Source: Candidatus Desantisbacteria bacterium CG1_02_49_89
GTDB lineage: Bacteria > Desantisbacteria > UBA1551
Assembly (NCBI GenBank): GCA_001871075.1
Contig: MNUP01000018.1
Coordinates: forward strand, 1-14,994
Direction: 5' to 3'
DNA length: 14,994 nt
Shown here: positions 4,797 through 12,106 of the stretch, piece after piece
How positions within the stretch are numbered: the stretch's first letter is position 1
Layout: each line of letters starts with the position of its first letter
Notes under the pieces: generated by a model
The model's database searches: none
The model's input: the letters and a program-made list of their open reading frames with translations, nothing else
Told to the model about the DNA's origin: nothing
Translations under genes and position numbers: made by a program

Positions 4797-7700
4797 CTCG
4801 ACCCTATAATACCACGCATCCGGGTACGTGCCGGCAAAACTGATCTCTCCGGCGTTATCCTTGAACTCAACCTTACCGAGTTCTTTTTTATCTTTGTCAA
4901 GCACTGTGACTTTCGTGACCTTCGCGGAATCCCCGAGTATCTTCTTAACCCTTAAGCATAGGTTGAATTTCTGGCCGTGCGGTATGGGAAGGACTGTCAG
5001 GGCTGCCTTTTCCTTATTTATACGCAGTGTCGCGTCTGTGGCAAGCGTCCCGAAATCCACAACCGTGCCGGGCAGGTTCTTTGAAGCGAAAACCCCCTTG
5101 GATTCCTTCGCGACTGTCGCTTTCAGGTTTGTTATCTGCCCGTCTTTCTGGTCCGCGATTATTTTCCCTATGATATACCTGTTCTCTCCGTCGTTGGCGC
5201 CTTTCATAACAGCTCGCCTGCCTGTTGTCGGGTCCCACAGCCCCACTCTTATGTCATAGGAATCCAGGTCAAACTCATCAGGGACTACGACCGTGTAAGG
5301 GCCGTCCTCGACTGTCTGCCCTTTTACCCACTTGCTTGATCTGCTTGGCAGCTGGTGGTCGTTCTGATAAAGTATCTTTCCTCCCTCGTCAGTAAAATGC
5401 ACGAAGCACGCGTAGTCTATGTCTCCCGGTTCTCCGGCAACCCACCTGTACTTGATCTTGAACTTTCTTTCACCCAGATAGGTAAGCTCTGAAAGCTGCG
5501 GCTCGATAATAAGGGTTGCTTCCGCGTGCATAGTCTCATACGTGCGCGGGTCAGCGAAGATCCACTCCGGAGTCTCCGAATAATCCCCCAGCTTCCCGTT
5601 GAAAAGCGCGGTGGCCGCAAGAGCTCCCGCGCCCTTTCCGAGGAACCCGTACGGCGGAAGCGTGTATCCCTCGACCTTCCATTCATTTTCGTTGTTTATC
5701 CACAGTTCCAGGCCGCTTGTGTATTTCACGTTAACCTTCCTGGACGCGTCTATGCGGGAAGCCGTATTTGAATTCACCCATTTGTCGCCCAGCATATACT
5801 GGATCTTTTCCGCGAGAAAAGGAGCATACCTTGCCATCATCGGCTGTGTCAGATAATACTCCCTCAGGGTCTGCGTCAGGTTCTTGTGGAAAGAAGTGTC
5901 TATGAAACCCGCGTGGCCGTATGCAAGCTCCTGGCCGCGGTATTTTTCGATCTCCAGCTCTGTCCAGCGCCTGTCAACCTGGCCCTGGAGCTCGTACCAT
6001 CTTGAATAATACCCCATCCCGTGGTTGACCATAAGCGGGTGGACTTTCAACAGGTCAAAATCCACCAGCACCGGGCAGAACTGCCCGTTGGCTATCTGCG
6101 CCTCGCACCCGTCAACGCGTCCTGCCCAGAACGCGTGCTGGTTTCCCTCTCCGAATATCGGCCCGCCGTGTGTCTCCCTTTCGAAATTGTAGAGCCACGT
6201 GAGCTTGTCAAACACGTATTTAAAACTCGCCGCCCCCTCTTCTTTCGCGTCAAAATCCAGTTGCCATGGAGCGCCTGTGGGCTGGACATCCAGGTAAGCC
6301 GCCTTTGTCTGGTATGCTTTGTTGATCAGCGGGCTTTCCTGCCTCGCGTATTTCTCTATCCAGGTCGGCTTCATCCTGAAAGACTGGATCTTCGTGCCCG
6401 GCTGGTACCAGGCGTTGATCCTGTTCTTGTTCTGGTCAACAGCCACGGCTTCTTCCGTGTATTCGGAATAATCGGGATAATAATCAATGTAATTCTCGTG
6501 GAGAGAGAGCACGTAGCCGAGATTTTTCGCCGTGACGCCCAGTATCTTCATCCCCTCGTCCCCGCCCATGCGCGGGTCTGCCGGGTAATGGGACGGAAGT
6601 TTAACATCGTATCCCCACCTCTGCCACACGTGATAGATTATCACAAGGTTGTCAATGCCGTAGCCTTTCAGGGTTTCCAGATATTTCGCGCTGTCCTTGT
6701 ACTGGTCGCCTGTCCACCAGTCCAGCATGACCCTGGAGCCCAGCACATCCATGTACGGGGTCCTGGGATTCGGCATGTTCGGGAGCACTTCAAGCAGGTC
6801 GTCGGACACCGCGATGTACAAGCTCTCTTTCAGCGGGTTCCTTGTCCTGTCTGTCTTCTGTGAATAGATGGCTCCGGGACCAGCGTAAGGATCGAACCAG
6901 GAACATCCTGTCTTTGTCCAGTCATAATAACCTGAAACAAAATAGTTGTTCGTGTAATAAACCGGTATCCAGTTCATGTAGGGGACCATGACCTGCTTCG
7001 CCGGTATCCCTGCAAGCGGCCCTTTGAACGAATTAAAAAGCGCCTGCGAAGAAGAAACATCGATCAGCAGGCTCTTTCCCTGGACCGAAAAGGCATACGC
7101 AATTTTGATATTCTCATTTTCGCACGCGGCTTCGCAGTTATAAGTGAGTTTGTTGTTTTCAAGCTTTGCGTTTAGGATCTTCGGGCTGAGTTTCGCGGTC
7201 GAATAATTCTTGTTCCCTATAGATATCTGCGGGCCGGTGTAAGCCGGTTCGCTCTTGAACAGCGTCACCCCGTTGACAAGCACGGCTACGTTAAGCGTCA
7301 GCCCGGGAATGACCTCATACGAAATAGTGTTGTCCTCGCCCTTGTATTCAAAAACATATTTTCCGCTGTCCTGCCTTGCTGAATTCAAATATTTTACAGC
7401 GTCAACAGAAGGAATTATTGTAGGCACAGCGGGCGCTGCCAGGGCAAGCAGGCTTTTACGCTCCCTCATCCTTATGGCGAACGCCTTAGCATACGCGGTC
7501 CCGGTGAAAACCTGGTCCTGGTATTTTAAAGAGCTTTCCAGCGTGTATTCTCCCTCGGATTTCAAAGAAGCCATATCTTTCACGATATGCTTCTCCGCGG
7601 CGTCAACCTTTTCCGCCACTGCCTGCTTGTCTATAACATTGCCCGCCCTGTCTTTCAGGGTTATATCGCCTGACAGGTCTCCGCCCGGTTTGACAGTGTA

Positions 7701-10244
7701 AACGCCTATCATCGCTTTCGGCGTTTCGCCGGGTATGTAAAGGTCTTTATCCGGGCTTGCCCACGCGAACGCGTTGTCGCAGAACGTCAGCTTGCCGAAT
7801 GTCTGGGGGTTAAACCAGTAATCCGCGCTGTTCGGCGCCGGCTTCCACGCCATTTCGTGTATGCGTTTCCCCGGCTTATCCGTGTCGCCTATGATAAGCT
7901 GGAAACCGAGGCTCTGGCCTGCCTGCGGGGTTATGCCCATTGAAGCGAACGGTATCTTTACTTCCATTATCCAGCCGTTGTCAAACATCTTTGCCGCTGT
8001 TTCCACGAGCCTGTAATTATAGTCCTTGTGGTCAAACCCGTTGTAGGACTGCAGTTTTACCATGGGCTTAAGCCCATCGCCTTCCGGGATGATCGCGAAC
8101 AGGTAATCGTCCTTTCCAGGAGTAGGACCAGGAGTAGAGCCTTTAGGCTCATTACCTGGAGTAGGGCCTTTAGGCCCGTTATTAGAAATATATATCCTCG
8201 TGTAATCGCTCTGGAAAAAGTCCCTGCTCTGCTTATCCTGAAAATTAAGCGAATCGTCGCTTCGCACCTCGGCAAGATAAAGGTTGTCCTTGTCATACCC
8301 CAGGTAAAATGTGGAACCCAGGTCCATAACCCCTTTCCACTCCTCGTCCTCTATGGTAAGCTGTTTCTTTTCCCCTATGCACAGCGGCGCGCCTGTTATT
8401 TCCTGCGGCCAGTCGCTGATATCCCCGTCAATCTTCAGAGATTTGGGGATCTTGAACACAGGAGCGGTCCCAAGAGGGAAAATATTCGCCAAAGGCGGGA
8501 AAGGCGTGGCAGCCGCTCCCTGCATGCTTTTTAATTTCCTGAATTTTATGTCTTTTATCCTGCCAGGGGTCCCGGAAATTATCAGTTTTCCCAGCACTAT
8601 CTTGTCACTTCCGCTCGTGGCTCCTCCCAGTTCCGGGAACCTTCCCTTTTCATTGTACAGGCCCAGCTGGATGTAGTAAACACCCGCCCCGCACTTTTCA
8701 GGCACGCCCACGTTGAAAGGGCCGTCGATAAAAGTGCTTTTTTCCTTCCAGGAAGATACCGGTGTCGCGGGCGCGTGGTCTCCCTGGAAAGCTATGTCCT
8801 CCCGGTCGTTCTCGCCGTAATCAGCATTGGTATAATGTATGAAAACAGTATAGTCCTCCTCTATCTTTTCCTTTACAAGCCACTCGTAGGTAACGCTGAA
8901 CTGGCTTTTGCCCAGGTACTTGAAATCGCTGATCCTGGGATAGATAACGCCTTCCTTTATCTCATAATCCGGCTCTTCGTCGTCCACAAATTCCTCCGCT
9001 TTTTCCCCTGTTTTTTTCACGGCTTCAACTTTCGGCAGTTCCTTGCCGGAAGCGATGATCCCCAGGTCCTTCTGGGTAATTTTGCCGGGGAACACCCTTA
9101 TGTCGTCAACCGCTATCGCTCCCTGGAAACGGACCCCTATAACAAGGAAATAGTCGTCAAAATCGTCCAGGGTGAACGTTGAAAGCATTGTGCCTGTCTT
9201 GCCTGCAGGGTCCTTGATGTCGATCCAGCCCTTGTCCGACGGCCCGGGACCCGGAGTCGCGGTGCGCGCAAGGAAATAAAAAGTGCAGTCGCCTTTTTTT
9301 TCTGTCACTTTATAGTTGAAAACAACCGTGTAGGTGCCTTTGGCCTTGAACTGAAGGTTCACCGGGTCAGAATGGAAAAACTCAAACCACTCCCCTTCCT
9401 GTTCAACGGTGGTGCAGAAAAGGGATGATTTGCCAGCGATAACGTTTTTCGGGTCATTCGAGATCTCAGCGCCGAACGCAATTATATATTCCTCGGGTTC
9501 ACCTGGTTCAAACCCGTACACCGCGATTGCTTTTCCTTTTTCCTCTGCCGCCCCCGCCTTAACCTTAACCTTGTCCACCTCGTAGGTGGACATGGGTGCT
9601 GCTACCTGCCCGGGTTTTGCCATGTCAATAACGAATTCCCCGAACGACGGGCATCCGGCCGCGTCGCCCTGCCAGCCGGGATGTGCGAAATAGCCTTTTT
9701 TCTGTGATGTGCCGCATGACCTGGAAGTTGCCTCAAAAGTAGAGCCCGTCACAGCCGGATCATTCGGAGAAACGTCTTCCTCATCATTGATATAACCTGT
9801 GCGCGCTGGTTTTAGTTTCTGGAAATCGAATAGTATTTTCGCTGAAACAGGCATCACCCCGTCGAATTCTTTCGGCAGGTCGCCCTCAATAATGTAGATG
9901 TCACCCCAGCACGCCCAGTCAAAAACCGTGGTTGCACCGGGATCTGTGATGAATTTGAGCGCGATCTTTTTATCCCTGAACTTGCTCATGTCGATCCTGC
10001 ATGCCTTCCAGGCAATCTCTGTCCACTCATCCTCACCTACGAGACTGCCTTTCTTTCCCGGCTCGCCTATCTCAACCTTGAAAATGACCCCGTCCGCCGG
10101 TTCAGCCCCGTCCCCGATACCAACGGAATAAACAAGCCACAGCTTCTGCTGCTCCGCGGCAGAGCAGTGGCCAGTGTCCAGTGGCCAGTGTCCAGTTAAA
10201 ACAGATACTAAAAGAATAAACCATATTAGGTTGAATTTTTTCAT
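4794..10244 (-). CDS. Large secreted multimodular carbohydrate-active protein
   Basis: This 1816-aa protein has a signal peptide (hydrophobic 4-17, cleavage near CSAA 27-30). Residues 33-210 are a jelly-roll-like module (GIGDGAEPADGVIF, then DPGATTVFDWACWG). 235-390 is a second possible sugar-binding beta domain, ending AIAVDDIRVFPG. 430-560 is a beta-sandwich module repeated at 1575-1700 (FVHF, QNDH, W, DGPY, RVGLW). 600-822 fits a CBM9/DOMON-like domain (LKIDGDISDWP, GWIMEVKIPF). About 1160-1570 resembles a TIM-barrel glycosidase region, perhaps DUF5696 or GH101-like, with candidate catalytic Asp1319 (YLDV) and Glu1366 (FGEGNQH). I infer extracellular glycan binding and possibly cleavage. 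AAGGAG five bases before the ATG supports the start. The residues 690-712 loop and part of the signal peptide are encoded by repeats. The first modules are closely related to the gene upstream. Confidence 0.85.
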   Translation of the reverse strand: MKKFNLIWFILLVSVLTGHWPLDTGHCSAAEQQKLWLVYSVGIGDGAEPADGVIFKVEIGEPGKKGSLVGEDEWTEIAWKACRIDMSKFRDKKIALKFITDPGATTVFDWACWGDIYIIEGDLPKEFDGVMPVSAKILFDFQKLKPARTGYINDEEDVSPNDPAVTGSTFEATSRSCGTSQKKGYFAHPGWQGDAAGCPSFGEFVIDMAKPGQVAAPMSTYEVDKVKVKAGAAEEKGKAIAVYGFEPGEPEEYIIAFGAEISNDPKNVIAGKSSLFCTTVEQEGEWFEFFHSDPVNLQFKAKGTYTVVFNYKVTEKKGDCTFYFLARTATPGPGPSDKGWIDIKDPAGKTGTMLSTFTLDDFDDYFLVIGVRFQGAIAVDDIRVFPGKITQKDLGIIASGKELPKVEAVKKTGEKAEEFVDDEEPDYEIKEGVIYPRISDFKYLGKSQFSVTYEWLVKEKIEEDYTVFIHYTNADYGENDREDIAFQGDHAPATPVSSWKEKSTFIDGPFNVGVPEKCGAGVYYIQLGLYNEKGRFPELGGATSGSDKIVLGKLIISGTPGRIKDIKFRKLKSMQGAAATPFPPLANIFPLGTAPVFKIPKSLKIDGDISDWPQEITGAPLCIGEKKQLTIEDEEWKGVMDLGSTFYLGYDKDNLYLAEVRSDDSLNFQDKQSRDFFQSDYTRIYISNNGPKGPTPGNEPKGSTPGPTPGKDDYLFAIIPEGDGLKPMVKLQSYNGFDHKDYNYRLVETAAKMFDNGWIMEVKIPFASMGITPQAGQSLGFQLIIGDTDKPGKRIHEMAWKPAPNSADYWFNPQTFGKLTFCDNAFAWASPDKDLYIPGETPKAMIGVYTVKPGGDLSGDITLKDRAGNVIDKQAVAEKVDAAEKHIVKDMASLKSEGEYTLESSLKYQDQVFTGTAYAKAFAIRMRERKSLLALAAPAVPTIIPSVDAVKYLNSARQDSGKYVFEYKGEDNTISYEVIPGLTLNVAVLVNGVTLFKSEPAYTGPQISIGNKNYSTAKLSPKILNAKLENNKLTYNCEAACENENIKIAYAFSVQGKSLLIDVSSSQALFNSFKGPLAGIPAKQVMVPYMNWIPVYYTNNYFVSGYYDWTKTGCSWFDPYAGPGAIYSQKTDRTRNPLKESLYIAVSDDLLEVLPNMPNPRTPYMDVLGSRVMLDWWTGDQYKDSAKYLETLKGYGIDNLVIIYHVWQRWGYDVKLPSHYPADPRMGGDEGMKILGVTAKNLGYVLSLHENYIDYYPDYSEYTEEAVAVDQNKNRINAWYQPGTKIQSFRMKPTWIEKYARQESPLINKAYQTKAAYLDVQPTGAPWQLDFDAKEEGAASFKYVFDKLTWLYNFERETHGGPIFGEGNQHAFWAGRVDGCEAQIANGQFCPVLVDFDLLKVHPLMVNHGMGYYSRWYELQGQVDRRWTELEIEKYRGQELAYGHAGFIDTSFHKNLTQTLREYYLTQPMMARYAPFLAEKIQYMLGDKWVNSNTASRIDASRKVNVKYTSGLELWINNENEWKVEGYTLPPYGFLGKGAGALAATALFNGKLGDYSETPEWIFADPRTYETMHAEATLIIEPQLSELTYLGERKFKIKYRWVAGEPGDIDYACFVHFTDEGGKILYQNDHQLPSRSSKWVKGQTVEDGPYTVVVPDEFDLDSYDIRVGLWDPTTGRRAVMKGANDGENRYIIGKIIADQKDGQITNLKATVAKESKGVFASKNLPGTVVDFGTLATDATLRINKEKAALTVLPIPHGQKFNLCLRVKKILGDSAKVTKVTVLDKDKKELGKVEFKDNAGEISFAGTYPDAWYYRVE
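8116..8177 (+). repeat. GTAG palindromes inside the coding region
   Basis: Within the CBM9-like domain, the plus strand has GTAG followed by GAGCC-TTTA-GGCTC (8134-8150, sharing its G) and GTAG followed by GGGCC-TTTA-GGCCC (8161-8177). A 12-bp direct repeat, CCAGGAGTAGGA, starts at 8116. They encode the Pro/Gly-rich residues 690-712 (NGPKGPTPGNEPKG and on). Orientation is opposite to that of the clear intergenic copies, where GTAG is on the minus strand. The reading frame is kept. Confidence 0.7.
10165..10197. repeat. Heptamer array in the signal-peptide region of the large gene
   Basis: CAGTGGC and CAGTGTC alternate in four 7-bp units from 10165 to 10192, then a partial CAGTT. On the gene strand this encodes residues TGHWPLDTGHC between the hydrophobic core and the cleavage site. 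Confidence 0.85.
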
Positions 10245-10311
10245 TACATCTCCTTTTTTAAAAAAATGATTACAGCGATTTTTTACTGACGATTGCAGCG
10301 ATAAAAATTTA

Positions 10312-10375
10312 ACAGGGATTTAGCGGGATTCAAACTACAATACTTTTTGCTTTTTAAATCTCATTAAATCCCTGT
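10312..10375. repeat. Imperfect inverted repeat with ACAGGGATTTA arms
   Basis: ACAGGGATTTA (10312-10322) and TAAATCCCTGT (10365-10375) pair perfectly over 11 bp. With a few mismatches the arms extend to 19 bases each, leaving a spacer of about 26 bases. The left arm also contains a near-direct repeat, GGGATTTA/GGGATTCA. Confidence 0.6.
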
Positions 10376-10400
10376 AAAAAGCCTTTTTCGTGATTTCCTC

Positions 10401-10532
10401 GCCCATCCTTTCAGTTGGGCGAAGTCTCGCCCGCTGAAAGACGGACGGAGTGCTTTCGTCCGCAGCCCGCCACGATTATTGGCGGGCGCAGGCCCCTGCG
10501 TTATAGTTCCAGCTTCATCGGAACTGCAGGGG
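10401..10532. repeat. Cluster of four or five hairpins after the 384-aa gene
   Basis: Visible stems are CTTTCAG/CTGAAAG outside GGGCGA/TCGCCC (10408-10440); GGACG/CGTCC near 10443-10462; GCCCGCCA/TGGCGGGC (10465-10487); CGCAGG/CCTGCG (10487-10500); and CCCCTGC plus AGTTCC arms on the minus strand (about 10494-10532) with one bulge. The GCCCGCCA hairpin resembles the core of the GGGTCTTCGA element. No T-tract follows any of them. Confidence 0.6.
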
Positions 10533-10540
10533 GAAATCTT

Positions 10541-11695
10541 TTACTTTTGATTTTTCATTTTTTCGAATTTAATATCCGTGATCTTGCCCGGCTCTCCGCT
10601 CACGATGAGCTTGCCCAGGTAGAACCTGCCGCCCCCGTCGCTCAATCCCGCTATATCCGTGCTTCGCCCGTTCTCGTTGAAAAGCCCCATTGCTATGTAA
10701 TAGATCGCGGGCCCGTTCTGTTCAGGAACTGTCAGGGAATAGGGGCCGTCTTTTATGGGCGTGTTTTCCTTCCACTGGGATGTTGGCTTCGAAAAACCAT
10801 GGTCTCCCTGGAACGCTATATCCTCGCGATCTTTTTCCCCGAATTCAGGGCTGGTAAAATGCACGAATATGTTGTAATTCTGCTCGATGACCTCTGAAAC
10901 CATCCACTCGTAGGTGATCTTGAATTTCACGCCGCCTGTGTAACTAAAATCCTTGACCCTCAAGGATATTATGCCTTCTTTTTCCTCGTAATTCGGCTCT
11001 TCGCCTTCTATCGGCCCACCCCCCTCATCTATTTTCGTTTTTTTAGATTTTTCTTCGGGGGGCGAGGTTGCTATCGCAAGATTTGCCAGGTCTATCACGA
11101 ATTCACCGAATGTCGGGCATCCTGCCGCGTCTCCCTGCCAGCCGGGATGGGCGAAATATACCGGTTTCTCGACTCCGCCGCACGCGCGTTTTGTCGCTTC
11201 AAAAGTTGAGCCTGTGTTTTTGGTGTCGATCGGTGTAATATCCTCGTCTTCCTTGATATAGCCCGTGCGCGCAGGCTTTATCTTCATGAAGTCAACAAGC
11301 ACGGACACACCTGCGGGAAGCGCTTCTCCGTTATAATTCTTCGGCAATTCTCCCTTTATTATCCTTATCTCTCCCCAGCTCGCCCAGTCGCAGTTAGTCG
11401 TGGCTCCGGGATCGGTTATGAACTTAATTGCTATCTTTTTATCCCTGAACTTACTTATCTCAACTTTGCAGAACTTCCAGCTTGATTCAGCCCATTCATC
11501 CTCAGCAACAGAGCTTCCTTTCTTGCCCGGCTCGCCTATCTCGACCTTAAAGGTAACCCCGTCCGTTTCCTGCGTGCCGTCGCTTATTCCAACATAATAG
11601 ATGAGCCATAGCTGGTCTTTCTGCTCAGCAGAGAAACAATAACCAAACCACAGAGCGCACAGAGGAATACACAATAATATTGCTATCCTTTTCAT
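10541..11695 (-). CDS. Secreted jelly-roll/beta-sandwich protein, paralogue of the large protein
   Basis: The 384-aa protein has a signal peptide (hydrophobic 4-20, cleavage near FSA 21-23). Residues 28-205 align without gaps worth noting to residues 33-210 of the 1816-aa protein (GISDGTQETDGVTF, DPGATTNCDWASWG, YFAHPGWQGDAAGCP), about two thirds identical by eye. Residues 240-378 align to residues 430-570 of it (FVHF, DREDIAFQGDH, DGPY, MGLFN, LGKLIVSG). The 235-415 segment of the large protein is missing here, replaced by a short linker rich in E, K and G. It probably binds carbohydrate outside the cell; no catalytic part is visible. AAAGGAG eight bases before the ATG supports the start. 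The gene is 296 bp upstream of its paralogue. Part of the signal peptide is encoded by a 9-bp repeat. Confidence 0.85.
   Translation of the reverse strand: MKRIAILLCIPLCALWFGYCFSAEQKDQLWLIYYVGISDGTQETDGVTFKVEIGEPGKKGSSVAEDEWAESSWKFCKVEISKFRDKKIAIKFITDPGATTNCDWASWGEIRIIKGELPKNYNGEALPAGVSVLVDFMKIKPARTGYIKEDEDITPIDTKNTGSTFEATKRACGGVEKPVYFAHPGWQGDAAGCPTFGEFVIDLANLAIATSPPEEKSKKTKIDEGGGPIEGEEPNYEEKEGIISLRVKDFSYTGGVKFKITYEWMVSEVIEQNYNIFVHFTSPEFGEKDREDIAFQGDHGFSKPTSQWKENTPIKDGPYSLTVPEQNGPAIYYIAMGLFNENGRSTDIAGLSDGGGRFYLGKLIVSGEPGKITDIKFEKMKNQK
11649..11666. repeat. Nonamer pair in the signal-peptide region
   Basis: CACAGAGCG (11649-11657) and CACAGAGGA (11658-11666) encode part of residues 10-16, just inside the hydrophobic segment. 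The same CACAGAG word is found outside genes at 11742-11749 and 13701-13718. Confidence 0.6.
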
Positions 11696-11762
11696 AAAAA
11701 AAACTCCTTTCGACTTAAAGTAAGTTTTTTGCCGCTGAAACCACAGAGAAATTCTATTTTGC

Positions 11763-11789
11763 CACTGAAGGCACTGAGTTCACTGAGTT
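11763..11789. repeat. Nonamer array CACTGAGTT
   Basis: Three 9-bp units, CACTGAAGG, CACTGAGTT and CACTGAGTT, with no spacers. A looser CGAAAC array follows. Confidence 0.8.
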
Positions 11790-11835
11790 TTTAGACTGCG
11801 AAACTTTAAACTCGAAACCTCGAAACAAATATATT

Positions 11836-11863
11836 ACTCATGACTCATGACAAGTGACTAATG
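11836..11863. repeat. Heptamer array ACTCATG
   Basis: Four 7-bp units: ACTCATG, ACTCATG, ACAAGTG and ACTAATG, then ACTG. Confidence 0.8.
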
Positions 11864-11906
11864 ACTGCCCTTTAACCACGAATTCTCACTGATTTCCACG
11901 GATTTA

Positions 11907-11934
11907 ACTTTCAACCTTCAACTTTCAACTTTTA
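11907..11934. repeat. Heptamer array ACTTTCA
   Basis: Four 7-bp units: ACTTTCA, ACCTTCA, ACTTTCA and ACTTTTA, then ACTA. Confidence 0.8.
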
Positions 11935-11987
11935 ACTACATTTAATAACCACGGGTAAACACTGTTAATTTACGCTGCTAAGAAAAA

Positions 11988-12031
11988 ACAGGCTCCCACC
12001 ATAATGATTGGCGGGTCTTCGAGAAGCCTGT
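11988..12031. repeat. GGGTCTTCGA element, copy B (intact)
   Basis: Arms ACAGGCT (11988-11994) and AGCCTGT (12025-12031) enclose CCCACCATAATGATTGGCGG and then GTCTTCGAGA. This intact copy shows where the copy at 13826 has been opened. Confidence 0.75.
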
Positions 12032-12037
12032 GGCTTC

Positions 12038-12061
12038 GGGCGTCATAAATGCCGCCCCTAC
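12038..12061 (-). repeat. GTAG palindrome with one arm mismatch
   Basis: Arms GGGCGTCAT (12038-12046) and ATGCCGCCC (12049-12057) match at eight of nine positions, and CTAC follows at 12058-12061. The layout is that of 3325-3348. Confidence 0.7.
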
Positions 12062-12071
12062 AATTATTTCA

Positions 12072-12106
12072 CGTACGACGCGCGACGTTCGACGTACGAC
12101 GTTATT
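12072..12106. repeat. Heptamer array CGTACGA overlapping a stop codon
   Basis: Units CGTACGA, CGCGCGA, CGTTCGA, CGTACGA and CGTTATT run in 7-bp steps. The last unit contains the TAA stop (12102-12104) of the 518-aa gene on the minus strand. Confidence 0.8.

Larger units (their letters stand above)
10245..10540. other. Gene-free spacer: ribosome-binding site, inverted repeat and hairpin mosaic
   Basis: Nearest the large gene is the minus-strand Shine-Dalgarno AAAGGAG (10250-10256). 10272-10300 has two copies of GCAGCGAT/ACAGCGAT-like words. An inverted repeat follows (10312-10375), then a cluster of hairpins (10401-10532). No small ORF with a start and ribosome-binding site stands out. No strong promoter was recognised. 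Confidence 0.65.
11696..12101. other. Gene-free spacer filled with tandem microrepeats
   Basis: From the 384-aa gene's Shine-Dalgarno (11704-11710) to the next stop codon, nearly all the sequence is repeat: a CACAGAG word (11742), a CACTGAGTT nonamer array (11763-11789), CGAAAC words (11797-11826), two heptamer arrays (11836-11863 and 11907-11934), a CCACGAATT/CCACGGATT pair (11877-11905), a GGGTCTTCGA element, a GTAG palindrome and a heptamer array at 12072-12106. The stretch 11935-11987 holds nothing I recognise. No gene or clear promoter is visible. Confidence 0.7.

Noticed and set aside
6021-6863. Long plus-strand ORF (280 codons) opposite the large gene
   Set aside because: It is antisense to the barrel-like region, whose motifs are clear on the minus strand. 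It has no ribosome-binding site and no recognisable domain. Long antisense frames are common opposite GC-rich genes.
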